Assembly: GCF_003610915.1 (NCBI RefSeq)
Contig: NZ_NSDJ01000001.1
Coordinates: 1,178,001 to 1,242,000 of the forward strand
Reading direction: 5' to 3'
From: Rahnella variigena
GTDB lineage: Bacteria > Pseudomonadota > Gammaproteobacteria > Enterobacterales > Enterobacteriaceae
Length of the DNA: 64,000 bases
Shown: positions 37,535-49,200 of the stretch, piece after piece
How the letters are laid out: each line of letters opens with the position of its first letter
Position numbering within the stretch: position 1 is the stretch's first letter
Made by a program: the position numbers and the translations under genes
Notes under the pieces: generated by a model
The model's input: only the letters and a program-made list of their open reading frames with translations
Database searches by the model: none
What the model was told of the DNA's origin: nothing

Positions 37535-38602
37535 TCAGTGATCAGGATATTCCTGCACGGTGACCTGCAAGGTCAGCTGCTGGCCGTCCCGAATGATTTT
37601 AACTGGGATCACCGTGCCAGGGCGGACTTCCGCAACCTGATCCATCGTCTCAATCGCGGAAACAGCCGGTTTATTATTCACGTTAACAATCACATCGCGC
37701 ACCTGCATACCCGCATTTGCCGCCGGACCGTTCGGGGTGACTTCATTAACCACAATCCCCTGAATGCGATCCAGTCCGCTGTTCGGCCCGTGCAGAGGCG
37801 ATACCTCGCGGCCGCTGATGCCGATATAACCGCGAATGACGCGACCATCACGAATAAGCTTGCCCATCACTTTGGTGGCCAGCGCTGTCGGGATTGCAAA
37901 GCCAATGCCTTCCGGCGTCGCACCGTCATTACTCTGGTCAAATGACAGCGTATTAATCCCCATCAGCTCACCCAGTGAGTTCACCAGCGCACCGCCGGAG
38001 TTCCCCTGGTTGATTGAGGCATCGGTTTGCAGGAAGTTCTGGCGACCGGACGGGCTCAGACCGATACGACCGGTGGCACTGATAATGCCTTGTGTGACGG
38101 TCTGCCCGAGGTTATACGGGTTACCAATCGCCATCACGACATCACCGACATGCGGAGTCCGGTGTGAATTAATCGGGATCACCGGCAGATTACCGGCGTT
38201 GATTTTGAGTACAGCCAGGTCAGTCAGGCTGTCAGAACCCACCAGCAAGGCTTCAAATACGCGGCCATCTTGTAGCGCCACGATGATCTGATCGGCATTA
38301 TTAATGACATGTTTGTTGGTCAGGATATAGCCATTGTCATTCATGATAACGCCGGAACCCAGCGTGCGAATGGCCAGTTCGTTTTGCGAACTGTTGCCCA
38401 TGTTGCGGTTATAGACGTTCACGACGGCAGGAGCCGCGTGACGAACGCCCGAGTTATAGCTGACAGGTTCTTCGCTGGTTTGGGTGAAATTGCGTTCGAA
38501 CAGCGGGTCTGTGATGTTTTTACGCAACATAGGTACCGCCGCCAGCAAAATGCCAGCAACAATCAGGCCGATAACAGCGGATCTCAATAGCTTAACAAAC
38601 AT
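37535..38602 (-). CDS. degS: Inner-membrane serine protease DegS
   Basis: DegS is the stress sensor that cleaves anti-sigma factor RseA when unfolded outer-membrane proteins bind its PDZ domain. The 355 residues have one N-terminal membrane anchor (about 5-25), a trypsin-like domain with His98, Asp127 and Ser201 (G-N-S-G-G), and one PDZ domain. ATG 38602 gives the E. coli length; the longer frame to 38668 has no anchor-like content. It lies downstream of degQ on the same strand. Confidence 0.97.
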   Translation of the reverse strand: MFVKLLRSAVIGLIVAGILLAAVPMLRKNITDPLFERNFTQTSEEPVSYNSGVRHAAPAVVNVYNRNMGNSSQNELAIRTLGSGVIMNDNGYILTNKHVINNADQIIVALQDGRVFEALLVGSDSLTDLAVLKINAGNLPVIPINSHRTPHVGDVVMAIGNPYNLGQTVTQGIISATGRIGLSPSGRQNFLQTDASINQGNSGGALVNSLGELMGINTLSFDQSNDGATPEGIGFAIPTALATKVMGKLIRDGRVIRGYIGISGREVSPLHGPNSGLDRIQGIVVNEVTPNGPAANAGMQVRDVIVNVNNKPAVSAIETMDQVAEVRPGTVIPVKIIRDGQQLTLQVTVQEYPDH

Positions 38603-38689
38603 GGGTGTATGGGATGCGAGATAAAAAGTGAGGGAAGAATAGCATGAGTTAATCGGACGCAGCAGCACCTGCGTCCGATTTTCAACGCT

Positions 38690-40057
38690 TTACGGCATGA
38701 ATAAGTAGATATTCTGCCCTTTACGCACAATGCTCAGCGCAATCAGGTCCGGTTTGCTTTCCAGAATTTTGCGGAAGGCGGCAAGATTCTCAAGCGGCTC
38801 ACGGTTTACGCCGATAATCACATCGTCTTTTTGCAGACCTATCTGATCAGCCGGTGTGCCTTTCTTCACGTCATCGACATGCACGCCTTTAGCATTTTTA
38901 TCTGCCGGATCGCTGAGTGTCACACCCTGCAAGGCAGGATTGAGTTTCTCAATGCTGACTTCCACGGCCGGGCTTTTATCCAGCGTGACGTTCACGGTCA
39001 TCGGTTTGCCATCGCGCAGCAAACCAATCTGCATCGTAACGCCCGGACCGGCGGTACCGACTTTTGCACGTAATTCTGCAAAGCTGCTCAGCTTTTTGCC
39101 CTGAAGTGTGACCAGCACGTCACCGGATTTAATCCCGGCTTTTGCTGCCGCCGAATCAGGCAGCACTTCATTGACGAATGCGCCACGCTGGCTGTCGAGT
39201 TTAAATGCCTGTGCCAGTTCCGCCGTCATTTCACTGCCGCGGATCCCCAGCAGGCCACGTTTCACTTCGCCAAATTCAATCAGCTGATGGCTGAGGTTTT
39301 TCGCCATATTCACCGGGATAGCAAAGCCGATACCAACGCTGCCACCCTGGGAAGAAATAATGGCGGTATTGATGCCAATCAGTTCACCTTTCAGGTCGAG
39401 CAGGGCACCGCCGGAGTTGCCGCGGTTAATCGAGGCATCGGTCTGAATAAAGTTTTCCAGCCCTTCAAGGTTCAGGCCGCTGCGACCGAGAGCAGACACA
39501 ATACCGGACGTCACGGTCTGACCGAGCCCGAACGGGTTGCCGACGGCGACCGCAAAATCGCCCACGCGCAGATTATCTGAATCAGCCATGGTGATTTGTG
39601 TGAGATTTTTCGCATCGATCAGCTGGATGACGGCGATGTCAGACTGATCGTCTTTACCGATGAGCTTGGCTTTATATTCGCGGCCATCGTTGAGCTGAAC
39701 GCTGATCTTGTCAGCGTTATTCACGACGTGATTGTTGGTGAGCACGTAGCCTTTAGCGGCATCAATAATAACGCCCGAGCCCAGACCTTCAAAAGGCTGT
39801 GGCCCTGCATTTGGCTCTGGATCTTGCTGACCAAAGAAGAATTTGTATTCCGGTGGCACATCCGCACTTGGCGGCTGCGTGCCGGAAACCTGAACGCCCA
39901 CGACGGCCGGCAGCACTTTATCCAGCATCGGTGCCAGGCTTGGCAAAGGTTGTCCCTGAACTTGTGTCGGTAAAGCAGCATTCGCCATAGGCGCAGAAGC
40001 GAAAGTTAATCCAAGGCTAACAGCTAACACACTGAGCAAAAATGACTTTTTCTTCAT
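38690..40057 (-). CDS. degQ: Periplasmic serine protease DegQ
   Basis: DegQ is a periplasmic protease/chaperone of the HtrA family. The 455 residues have a signal peptide (about 1-27, ending A-N-A), a trypsin-like domain with N-H-V-V, S-D-I-A-V and R-G-N-S-G-G, and two PDZ domains. ATG 40057 is used; the preceding GTG would add one residue. The short LA loop (Q-D-P-E-P-N-A region) and position before degS favour DegQ over DegP. Confidence 0.94.
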   Translation of the reverse strand: MKKKSFLLSVLAVSLGLTFASAPMANAALPTQVQGQPLPSLAPMLDKVLPAVVGVQVSGTQPPSADVPPEYKFFFGQQDPEPNAGPQPFEGLGSGVIIDAAKGYVLTNNHVVNNADKISVQLNDGREYKAKLIGKDDQSDIAVIQLIDAKNLTQITMADSDNLRVGDFAVAVGNPFGLGQTVTSGIVSALGRSGLNLEGLENFIQTDASINRGNSGGALLDLKGELIGINTAIISSQGGSVGIGFAIPVNMAKNLSHQLIEFGEVKRGLLGIRGSEMTAELAQAFKLDSQRGAFVNEVLPDSAAAKAGIKSGDVLVTLQGKKLSSFAELRAKVGTAGPGVTMQIGLLRDGKPMTVNVTLDKSPAVEVSIEKLNPALQGVTLSDPADKNAKGVHVDDVKKGTPADQIGLQKDDVIIGVNREPLENLAAFRKILESKPDLIALSIVRKGQNIYLFMP

Positions 40058-40140
40058 CACGATAACTCTCTCGCTTTCTGTAAGGGACGTCAGTTATGGA
40101 CAATAGAACGATGATTCACTGCACGGGAAGGGGCTTGAGA

Positions 40141-40199
40141 ACGGCACATGCACGGAACATGTGCCGTAAATACGCCTGCATAAAGAGTATAATGCAGGC
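40141..40199. repeat. Two hairpins between zapG and degQ
   Basis: ACGGCACATG/CATGTGCCGT pair at 40141-40167 and GCCTGCAT/ATGCAGGC pair at 40174-40199. Neither is followed by a T tract on the minus strand. They may be mRNA stem-loops or weak terminators after zapG. Confidence 0.6.
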
Positions 40200-40210
40200 A
40201 GGAGCGTCTG

Positions 40211-40612
40211 TTATTTACGAACCGGACGCTCGCCACGCAACAAACCCGATGCGCCATCAGAATAATCACGCGGCATTTGTACCGGCACCTGATCGTTATC
40301 GGCTTCAGAACCGGTCAGGCGATAGTTGAACGGATTATCCTGCTCTGGCATATCAGGCAGCAGATTGTTGGAGCTCTTCGCCATATGCTGATAAAGCTGA
40401 CGGTAATCTGTCGCCATGTTATCGAGCAACTCTGCGCTGCGGGCAAAATGACCCACCAGCTCCTGACGGTATTCGTCGAGTTCGGCTTTGCTTTTCTCCA
40501 GTTCGTTTTTCATGACTTGTTGATCACGTAATTTACGATTACCAAAGCGCATCGCTACCGCACCAATCGCGATACCGACCACTAATCCAATGAGTGCATA
40601 CTCCCAGGTCAT
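40211..40612 (-). CDS. zapG: Cell-division/envelope protein ZapG (YhcB)
   Basis: ZapG (formerly YhcB, DUF1043) is a 133-residue inner-membrane protein that links cell division with envelope synthesis. It has one N-terminal membrane helix (about 3-22, Y-A-L-I-G-L-V-V-G-I-A-I-G), a coiled-coil region (about 30-80) and a disordered polar C-terminus. It is divergent from zapE and upstream of degQ, as in E. coli. Confidence 0.94.
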   Translation of the reverse strand: MTWEYALIGLVVGIAIGAVAMRFGNRKLRDQQVMKNELEKSKAELDEYRQELVGHFARSAELLDNMATDYRQLYQHMAKSSNNLLPDMPEQDNPFNYRLTGSEADNDQVPVQMPRDYSDGASGLLRGERPVRK

Positions 40613-40897
40613 AATGACTCCTATTTTGACTTCGTTGTCCCGCAGGGCTTTTTCACGTAACTTTTATGACTTAACTTTTTTACACAATGGTTTTAACGTA
40701 ATTGTCACACGCATTCGTCATGCAATAGCTCCACTATAACCGTTAACCTTGTCAGAGTGGAATCCTGCCGGGAAAATCGCTGCCGTCTGATGGTTTTTTA
40801 GCACACAGACAGCCGGGAAAAGCGGCGAACCTACGGCAAAAAAGCGGCTAAACGACGTGAAAAACTTAAAATTTTTTTCTCAGGGACGTTAACTAAG
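40613..40897. other. Divergent zapG-zapE intergenic region
   Basis: The 285 bases hold promoters for both genes but no credible gene. An imperfect inverted repeat (GCTGCCGTCTG to CAGACAGC, about 40780-40815) is visible; its role is unknown. Confidence 0.45.
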
Positions 40898-42034
40898 ATG
40901 CAACCCAAATCACCACTTTTCGTTTATCAGAACGCCGTTGATGCTGGCGAGTTCCAGCCGGACGCGGTTCAGAAACAGGCTGTTGCCCAGCTCGACGCTA
41001 TTTATCAGGCCTTATCTTCCCGTCCGGCGGCAGAACCTGCGACCAGCCGGGGTGGCTTGCTTGGGCGACTGTTTGGCAAAAGTGCGCCAAAAACCACGCA
41101 ACGCCCGGTTCAGGGCTTATATATGTGGGGTGGCGTCGGGCGCGGCAAAACCTGGCTGATGGATTTGTTTTTCCACAGTCTGCCGGGCGAGCGCAAACTT
41201 CGTCTCCACTTTCACCGCTTTATGTTGCGCGTTCACGAAGAACTGACGCAGCTCCAGGGGCAGGAAGATCCGCTGGAAGTGATTGCCGACCGTTTCAAAG
41301 CGGAAACCGACGTGCTGTGTTTCGATGAGTTTTTTGTCTCGGATATCACCGACGCGATGCTGCTGGCGACATTGCTACAGGCGCTGTTCGCACGTGGGAT
41401 CACGTTAATCGCCACGTCCAACATTCCGCCTGACTCGCTTTACCGGAACGGCCTGCAACGCGCGCGTTTCCTGCCAGCTATCGATCTGATTAAAGAATAT
41501 TGCGATGTCCTGAATGTGGATGCCGGGATTGATTACCGCCTGCGTACGCTGACTCAGGCCAATTTATGGCTGACTCCGGCGGGCGGGGATACGACGGCCG
41601 CCATGCAAAGTATGCTGGGAAAACTGACCGGTAATCACAGCGGTTCGGCGGGTACTGAGGCGGTCACGCTGGAAGTGAATCACCGCCCGATGCGGGCGAT
41701 TGCCGCCGTCGATGGCGTGCTGGCGATAGAATTCCATACGCTTTGTGAAGAGGCGCGCAGCCAGCTCGACTACATTGCGCTGTCAAAAATCTATCACAGC
41801 GTGCTGCTGCACAATGTGCCGGTGATGAAGGCGGACAATGAAAATTCGGCGCGACGTTTTCTGGCTCTGGTGGATGAGTTTTATGAGCGTCATGTCAAAC
41901 TGGTGGTTTCTGCTGCGGCACCGATGTTTGAGATTTATCAGGGCGAACGGCTGAAATTCGAGTATCAGCGCTGCCTGTCCCGTCTGCAGGAAATGCAAAG
42001 TGAGGAATACCTCAAGCGACCGCATCTGCCGTGA
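40898..42034 (+). CDS. zapE: Cell division ATPase ZapE
   Basis: ZapE (YhcM, AFG1-like AAA ATPase) is recruited to the Z ring during constriction and under stress. The 378 residues contain Walker A G-G-V-G-R-G-K-T (78-85), Walker B V-L-C-F-D-E-F-F-V, and the C-terminal R-L-Q-E-M-Q-S-E-E-Y-L-K-R. It precedes rplM, as in E. coli. Confidence 0.95.
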   Translation: MQPKSPLFVYQNAVDAGEFQPDAVQKQAVAQLDAIYQALSSRPAAEPATSRGGLLGRLFGKSAPKTTQRPVQGLYMWGGVGRGKTWLMDLFFHSLPGERKLRLHFHRFMLRVHEELTQLQGQEDPLEVIADRFKAETDVLCFDEFFVSDITDAMLLATLLQALFARGITLIATSNIPPDSLYRNGLQRARFLPAIDLIKEYCDVLNVDAGIDYRLRTLTQANLWLTPAGGDTTAAMQSMLGKLTGNHSGSAGTEAVTLEVNHRPMRAIAAVDGVLAIEFHTLCEEARSQLDYIALSKIYHSVLLHNVPVMKADNENSARRFLALVDEFYERHVKLVVSAAAPMFEIYQGERLKFEYQRCLSRLQEMQSEEYLKRPHLP

Positions 42035-42809
<775 letters not shown>

Positions 42810-42822
42810 TTCGGGATTATAG

Positions 42823-43218
<396 letters not shown>

Positions 43219-43265
43219 TTTTCTGCTGCTTTGCAGCTCAGTGCTTCGGCACGAAAATCAGCGTC

Positions 43266-43295
43266 AAAAACCCGGTGCTTCACCGGGTTTTTTTA
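43266..43295 (+). terminator. Terminator after rpsI
   Basis: AAACCCGGT pairs with ACCGGGTTT around a short GCTTC loop, followed by five further T residues. It ends the rplM-rpsI transcript. Confidence 0.92.
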
Positions 43296-43551
43296 TGCCT
43301 TTTTTTCAGCAATCGCAGGGGAAATGATCTCCTGACACACAATTCCCCACGAAATCGTCTCACCGTCCACCACAGCCCGCGTAAAATCTGGTAAACTATC
43401 ACACACTTTTGTGCCTATTCGCCGAGCAGTTGACGTTGCCGCGCTTCCTGGCTGGGTTCGCCTTGCCGATGGTTGTCTATGAAACTACGGGACAAAAACT
43501 GCAGGCTGGCGATAACTCGCTGTAATATTCTAGATAAACTTGGAGGTTTTC
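43296..43551. other. Gap before sspA
   Basis: Together with the terminator this is a 333-base gene-free stretch. It must contain the sspA promoter; TAAACT at 43392-43397 is a possible -10 box without a good -35. GGAGG just before ATG 43552 is the ribosome-binding site. No gene is seen. Confidence 0.5.
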
Positions 43552-44193
43552 ATGGCTGTCGCTGCCAACAAACGTTCGGTAATGACGCTGTTTTCCGGCC
43601 CGACCGACATTTTTAGCCATCAAGTACGTATCGTACTGGCGGAAAAAGGTGTCAGTGTCGAGATCGAGCAGGTTGAGATGGATCACCTGCCGCAGGATCT
43701 TATTGACCTCAACCCTTACCGCACCGTGCCTACGCTGGTTGATCGTGAGCTGACCCTGTTCGAATCCCGCATCATCATGGAATATCTTGATGAGCGTTTC
43801 CCGCATCCACCGCTGATGCCGGTTTATCCGGTTGCCCGTGGTGAGAGCCGTCTGATGATGCACCGCATCGAAAACGACTGGTATTCGCTGATGCGTCAAG
43901 TTGAGCAAGGTTCTGCGACTGAAGCGGACGCTGCGCGTAAGCAACTGCGTGAAGAGCTGCTGGCGATTGCGCCAATCTTCTCGTACATGCCTTACTTCAA
44001 AAGCGAAGAGTTCAGCCTGGTCGATTGCTACCTGGCTCCGCTGCTTTGGCGTTTGCCAGAGCTGGGCATTGAGCTGTCAGGTGCCGGTTCTAAAGAGCTG
44101 AAAGGCTACATGACCCGCGTCTTCGAACGTGATGCTTTCCTGGCTTCCCTGACCGAAGCAGAGCGCGAAATGCGTTTGCATACCCGAGGCTAA
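43552..44193 (+). CDS. sspA: Stringent starvation protein A
   Basis: SspA is a glutathione-S-transferase-like protein without enzyme activity that binds RNA polymerase, activates phage P1 late genes and lowers H-NS during stationary phase. The 213-residue chain has the thioredoxin-like part (M-T-L-F-S-G-P-T-D-I-F-S-H-Q-V-R, P-T-L-V-D-R-E-L-T-L-F-E-S) and the helical domain. ATG 43552 follows TTGGAGG. sspB starts 3 bases after it. Confidence 0.97.
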   Translation: MAVAANKRSVMTLFSGPTDIFSHQVRIVLAEKGVSVEIEQVEMDHLPQDLIDLNPYRTVPTLVDRELTLFESRIIMEYLDERFPHPPLMPVYPVARGESRLMMHRIENDWYSLMRQVEQGSATEADAARKQLREELLAIAPIFSYMPYFKSEEFSLVDCYLAPLLWRLPELGIELSGAGSKELKGYMTRVFERDAFLASLTEAEREMRLHTRG

Positions 44194-44196
44194 GGT

Positions 44197-44691
44197 ATGG
44201 AGATGACCGACATGTCTCCGCGTCGCCCCTATCTGCTGCGGGCTTTTTATGACTGGTTGCTCGACAACCAGTTAACCCCGCATCTGGTGGTTGACGTGAC
44301 GATGCCTGGCGTGATGGTGCCGATGGAGTTTGCGCGTGACGGACAAATCGTTCTGAACGTTGCGCCGCGTGCTGTCGGCAATCTCGAACTGGGTAACGAT
44401 GATGTACGCTTTAACGCCCGTTTTGGCGGCGTGCCGCGTAACGTATTTGTACCGATCGCTGCCGTTCTGGCGATTTACGCCCGTGAAAACGGTGCCGGTA
44501 CCATGTTCGAACCTGAACCTGCTTATGAAGCTGAAGGCGCCTTTGACGGCGACCTGAGCGCGGATGAGCCGACAGAGCCGACCATGTCAGTCATTGATGG
44601 CGATTTGCCAGATGTGGCTGAAGAAGATCCGGATGATGAGCCGCCGGCTCCGCCACGCGGTGGTCGCCCGGCATTGCGTGTTGTGAAATAA
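44197..44691 (+). CDS. sspB: ClpXP adaptor SspB
   Basis: SspB delivers ssrA-tagged proteins and the RseA fragment to ClpXP. The 164-residue chain has the substrate-binding domain (P-Y-L-L-R-A-F-Y-D-W-L-L-D-N-Q-L-T-P-H), an acidic linker (about 115-150) and the ClpX-binding tail G-G-R-P-A-L-R-V-V-K. It follows sspA as in E. coli. Confidence 0.97.
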   Translation: MEMTDMSPRRPYLLRAFYDWLLDNQLTPHLVVDVTMPGVMVPMEFARDGQIVLNVAPRAVGNLELGNDDVRFNARFGGVPRNVFVPIAAVLAIYARENGAGTMFEPEPAYEAEGAFDGDLSADEPTEPTMSVIDGDLPDVAEEDPDDEPPAPPRGGRPALRVVK

Positions 44692-44719
44692 CAACCCGAC
44701 TCAGCCCGGTTTTACGCTT

Positions 44720-44749
44720 AAACCCTGCGATATTCGCGGGGTTTTTTAT
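44720..44749 (+). terminator. Terminator after sspB
   Basis: AAACCCTGCGA pairs with TCGCGGGGTTT with a small loop, followed by a T6 run. It ends the sspAB transcript. Confidence 0.85.
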
Positions 44750-44802
44750 TGCCCTGAATTCATGGGCCTCTCATTTCGCCTGTACTGATTGCGTTCGGTT
44801 AA

Positions 44803-44840
44803 AAAAAACGGGGCTGCCATCGCTGGCAGCCCCGTTTTTA
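44803..44840 (-). terminator. Terminator after gltD
   Basis: AAAACGGGGCTGCCA pairs with TGGCAGCCCCGTTTT around TCGC. On the minus strand a long U tract follows, so it ends gltBD; the T run on the plus strand makes it bidirectional. Confidence 0.9.
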
Positions 44841-44852
44841 CGACAGACCAGA

Positions 44853-46280
<1,428 letters not shown>

Positions 46281-49200
46281 TTACTGCGCTTGTACCCGCA
46301 GCTCAGCTGCGGAACGACTACGGTGACCCAACAATGCTTTGACATCACTGGACTTCGGTTTTACCAGGGCAAATTTAGGCGCCCATTCCGGCCAGTTCGC
46401 CAAAATTTCTTCACCACGGGTCGATGCGGTCAACTGTACGTGTTCGATGATCAAACCGCGCAGATGCTCTTCATGGATAGCCAGTTCGGCCACTTCCAGG
46501 ACTTCAACCAGCTCCGGGTTAACACGTTTGCGGAATTCGCCGTCTTCATCAAGAACGTAAGCGAAACCACCGGTCATGCCTGCGCCGAAGTTGACGCCGG
46601 TACGACCCAGCACACACACAATACCGCCGGTCATGTATTCACAACCGTTATCGCCAATGCCTTCGACGACGGTGATCGCACCGGAGTTACGCACTGCGAA
46701 GCGTTCACCCGCACGACCCGCTGCAAACAACTTGCCGCCGGTTGCGCCGTACAGACAGGTGTTACCGATGATGCTGGCTTCGTGGCTGCGGAACGCGGAA
46801 CCGATTGGCGGACGGATGGCAATGCGGCCACCGGCCATGCCTTTGCCCACGTAGTCATTCGCGTCGCCGGTCAGCATTAAATCGACGCCGCCTGCGTTCC
46901 AGACGCCGAAGCTCTGGCCCGCGGTACCATTGAAGTTAATACGCACCGGATCAGCCGCCATGCCCTGATCGCCATGTTTCTCAGCAATTGCACCTGACAA
47001 CATTGCACCCACAGAGCGGTCAGTGTTGCGGATATCAAAGTAGAACGCTTTGCTCTGCTTAGAATCGATGTGCGGCGCGGCCTGTTCCAGAATGTCTTTG
47101 TTCAGCTGACCCTTGTCGAACGCCGGGTTGCTTTCGGTGCAGTACACCGCTTTGCCTTCATGCGGCGTGGCAGTCGCCAGCATCGCAGAAAGGTCGAGAT
47201 TGTTTTGTTTGGCGGTGAAACCGTCCAGCTCAGTCAGCAAATCGGTGCGACCAATCAGATCCACCAGCTGGCTGACGCCCAGTTCGGCCATGATTTCACG
47301 GGTTTCCTGCGTGATGAACTTGAAGTAGTTCACTACGCGTTCTGGCAGGCCGTGATAATGGTTGCGACGCAGTTTGTCGTCCTGAGTTGCCACGCCTGTT
47401 GCGCAGTTGTTCAGGTGACAAATACGCAGGTATTTACAACCCAGCGCGACCATCGGTCCGGTACCGAAACCGAAGCTTTCTGCACCCAGAATCGCGGCCT
47501 TGATGATGTCGAGGCCCGTTTTCAGACCGCCATCCACCTGCAGACGGATTTTGTGACGCAGGCCGTTGGCGACCAGTGCCTGTTGTGTTTCCACCAGACC
47601 CAGTTCCCATGGACAACCGGCGTATTTCACCGAGGACAGCGGGCTTGCGCCGGTGCCGCCATCGTAGCCGGCAATAGTGATGAGATCCGCGTAGGCTTTC
47701 GCCACACCGACCGCAATAGTGCCGACGCCCGGCTCAGACACCAGTTTCACCGAAATCATCGCTTTCGGGTTGACCTGTTTCAGGTCGAAAATCAGCTGTG
47801 CCAGATCCTCGATAGAATAAATATCGTGGTGCGGCGGTGGAGAAATCAGGGTCACGCCCGGCACGGAATAACGCAGTTTCGCGATGTATGGCGTCACTTT
47901 GTCACCCGGCAACTGACCACCTTCGCCTGGTTTTGCACCCTGTGCGACTTTGATCTGAATAACGTCAGCATTCACCAGATACGCCGGTGTCACGCCGAAA
48001 CGACCGGAAGCCACCTGTTTGATACGGGACACTTTATTAGTGCCGTAACGCGCAGGATCTTCGCCGCCTTCGCCGGAGTTCGAACGTCCGCCGATGCTGT
48101 TCATCGCTTCAGCCAGAGACTCATGCGCTTCCGGGCTTAACGCACCGATAGACATCGCTGCGGTATCGAAACGGGTATACAAACCTTCCGCCGGTTCAAC
48201 CTGATCCACAGGGATTGGCTGACCTTTTGGTGTCACCTTCAGCAGGTCACGCAGTGTGGCAACCGGACGTTCGTTAACCAGTTTGGCGTACTTTTTGTAA
48301 TCGTCGTAATCACCACTGTTCACTGCGGCTTGCAGGGTAGTGACCACGTCCGGGTTATAGGAGTGATATTCGCCACCGTGGACAAATTTCAGCAGGCCGC
48401 CCTGATCCAGTGTTTTGCGTTTCAGCCACGCACGTTTGGACAGGTTCAGCAAATCCTGTTCGAAATCGCTGTAACCGGCACCGCCGATACGGCTGACCAC
48501 GCCGTTGAAACAGGTGTTGCACAGATCCTTCGCCAGACCGACCGCTTCAAACAGTTTTGAGCAGCGGTAAGAGGCAACGGTTGAAATGCCCATTTTGGAC
48601 ATGATCTTGTACAGGCCTTTGTTGATGCCGTTACGGTAGTTCAGCATCACTTCACGGTATTTCTTCTCGATAACCTGCGTATCGACCAGTTTGGCCAGCG
48701 TTTCGTAGGCCAGATATGGGTAAACCGCAGTCGCACCGAAACCAATCAGTACGGCGAAATGGTGCGGGTCGCGGGCACTGGCGGTTTCAACAATGATGTT
48801 GGCATCGCAGCGCAGGCTTTTCTCAACCAGACGCAGTTGCAGCGCGCCGACGGCCATTGGCGCAGGCAGCGGCAGACGGTTCGGCGCGATATTGCGGTCA
48901 GACAACACCAGCAGAACCGCGCCGTTACGCACTTTCTGTTCGCCTTCGTCACAGAGTTTCTGGACGAACTGCTCCATGTTTTGTTCGCTCGGATCGTAAG
49001 TCAGGTCCAGCGTTTCAGCGCGATAGTGTTTGCTGTCGAGCGTGGTGAGCTGTTTAAAGTCAGACCACAGCAGGATTGGCGATTTAAAGCTCAGACGGTG
49101 AGCCTGACCTTCGGCTTCGCAGAACACGTTCATCTCGCGGCCAATGCTGGTCGCCAGAGACATCACGTGCGCTTCACGCAGCGGATCGATTGGCGGGTTG

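Noticed and set aside
47070..48140. 356-codon plus-strand frame inside gltB
   Set aside because: It is antisense to a fully conserved gltB coding region; its His/Arg/Gln-rich translation is typical of a shadow frame.
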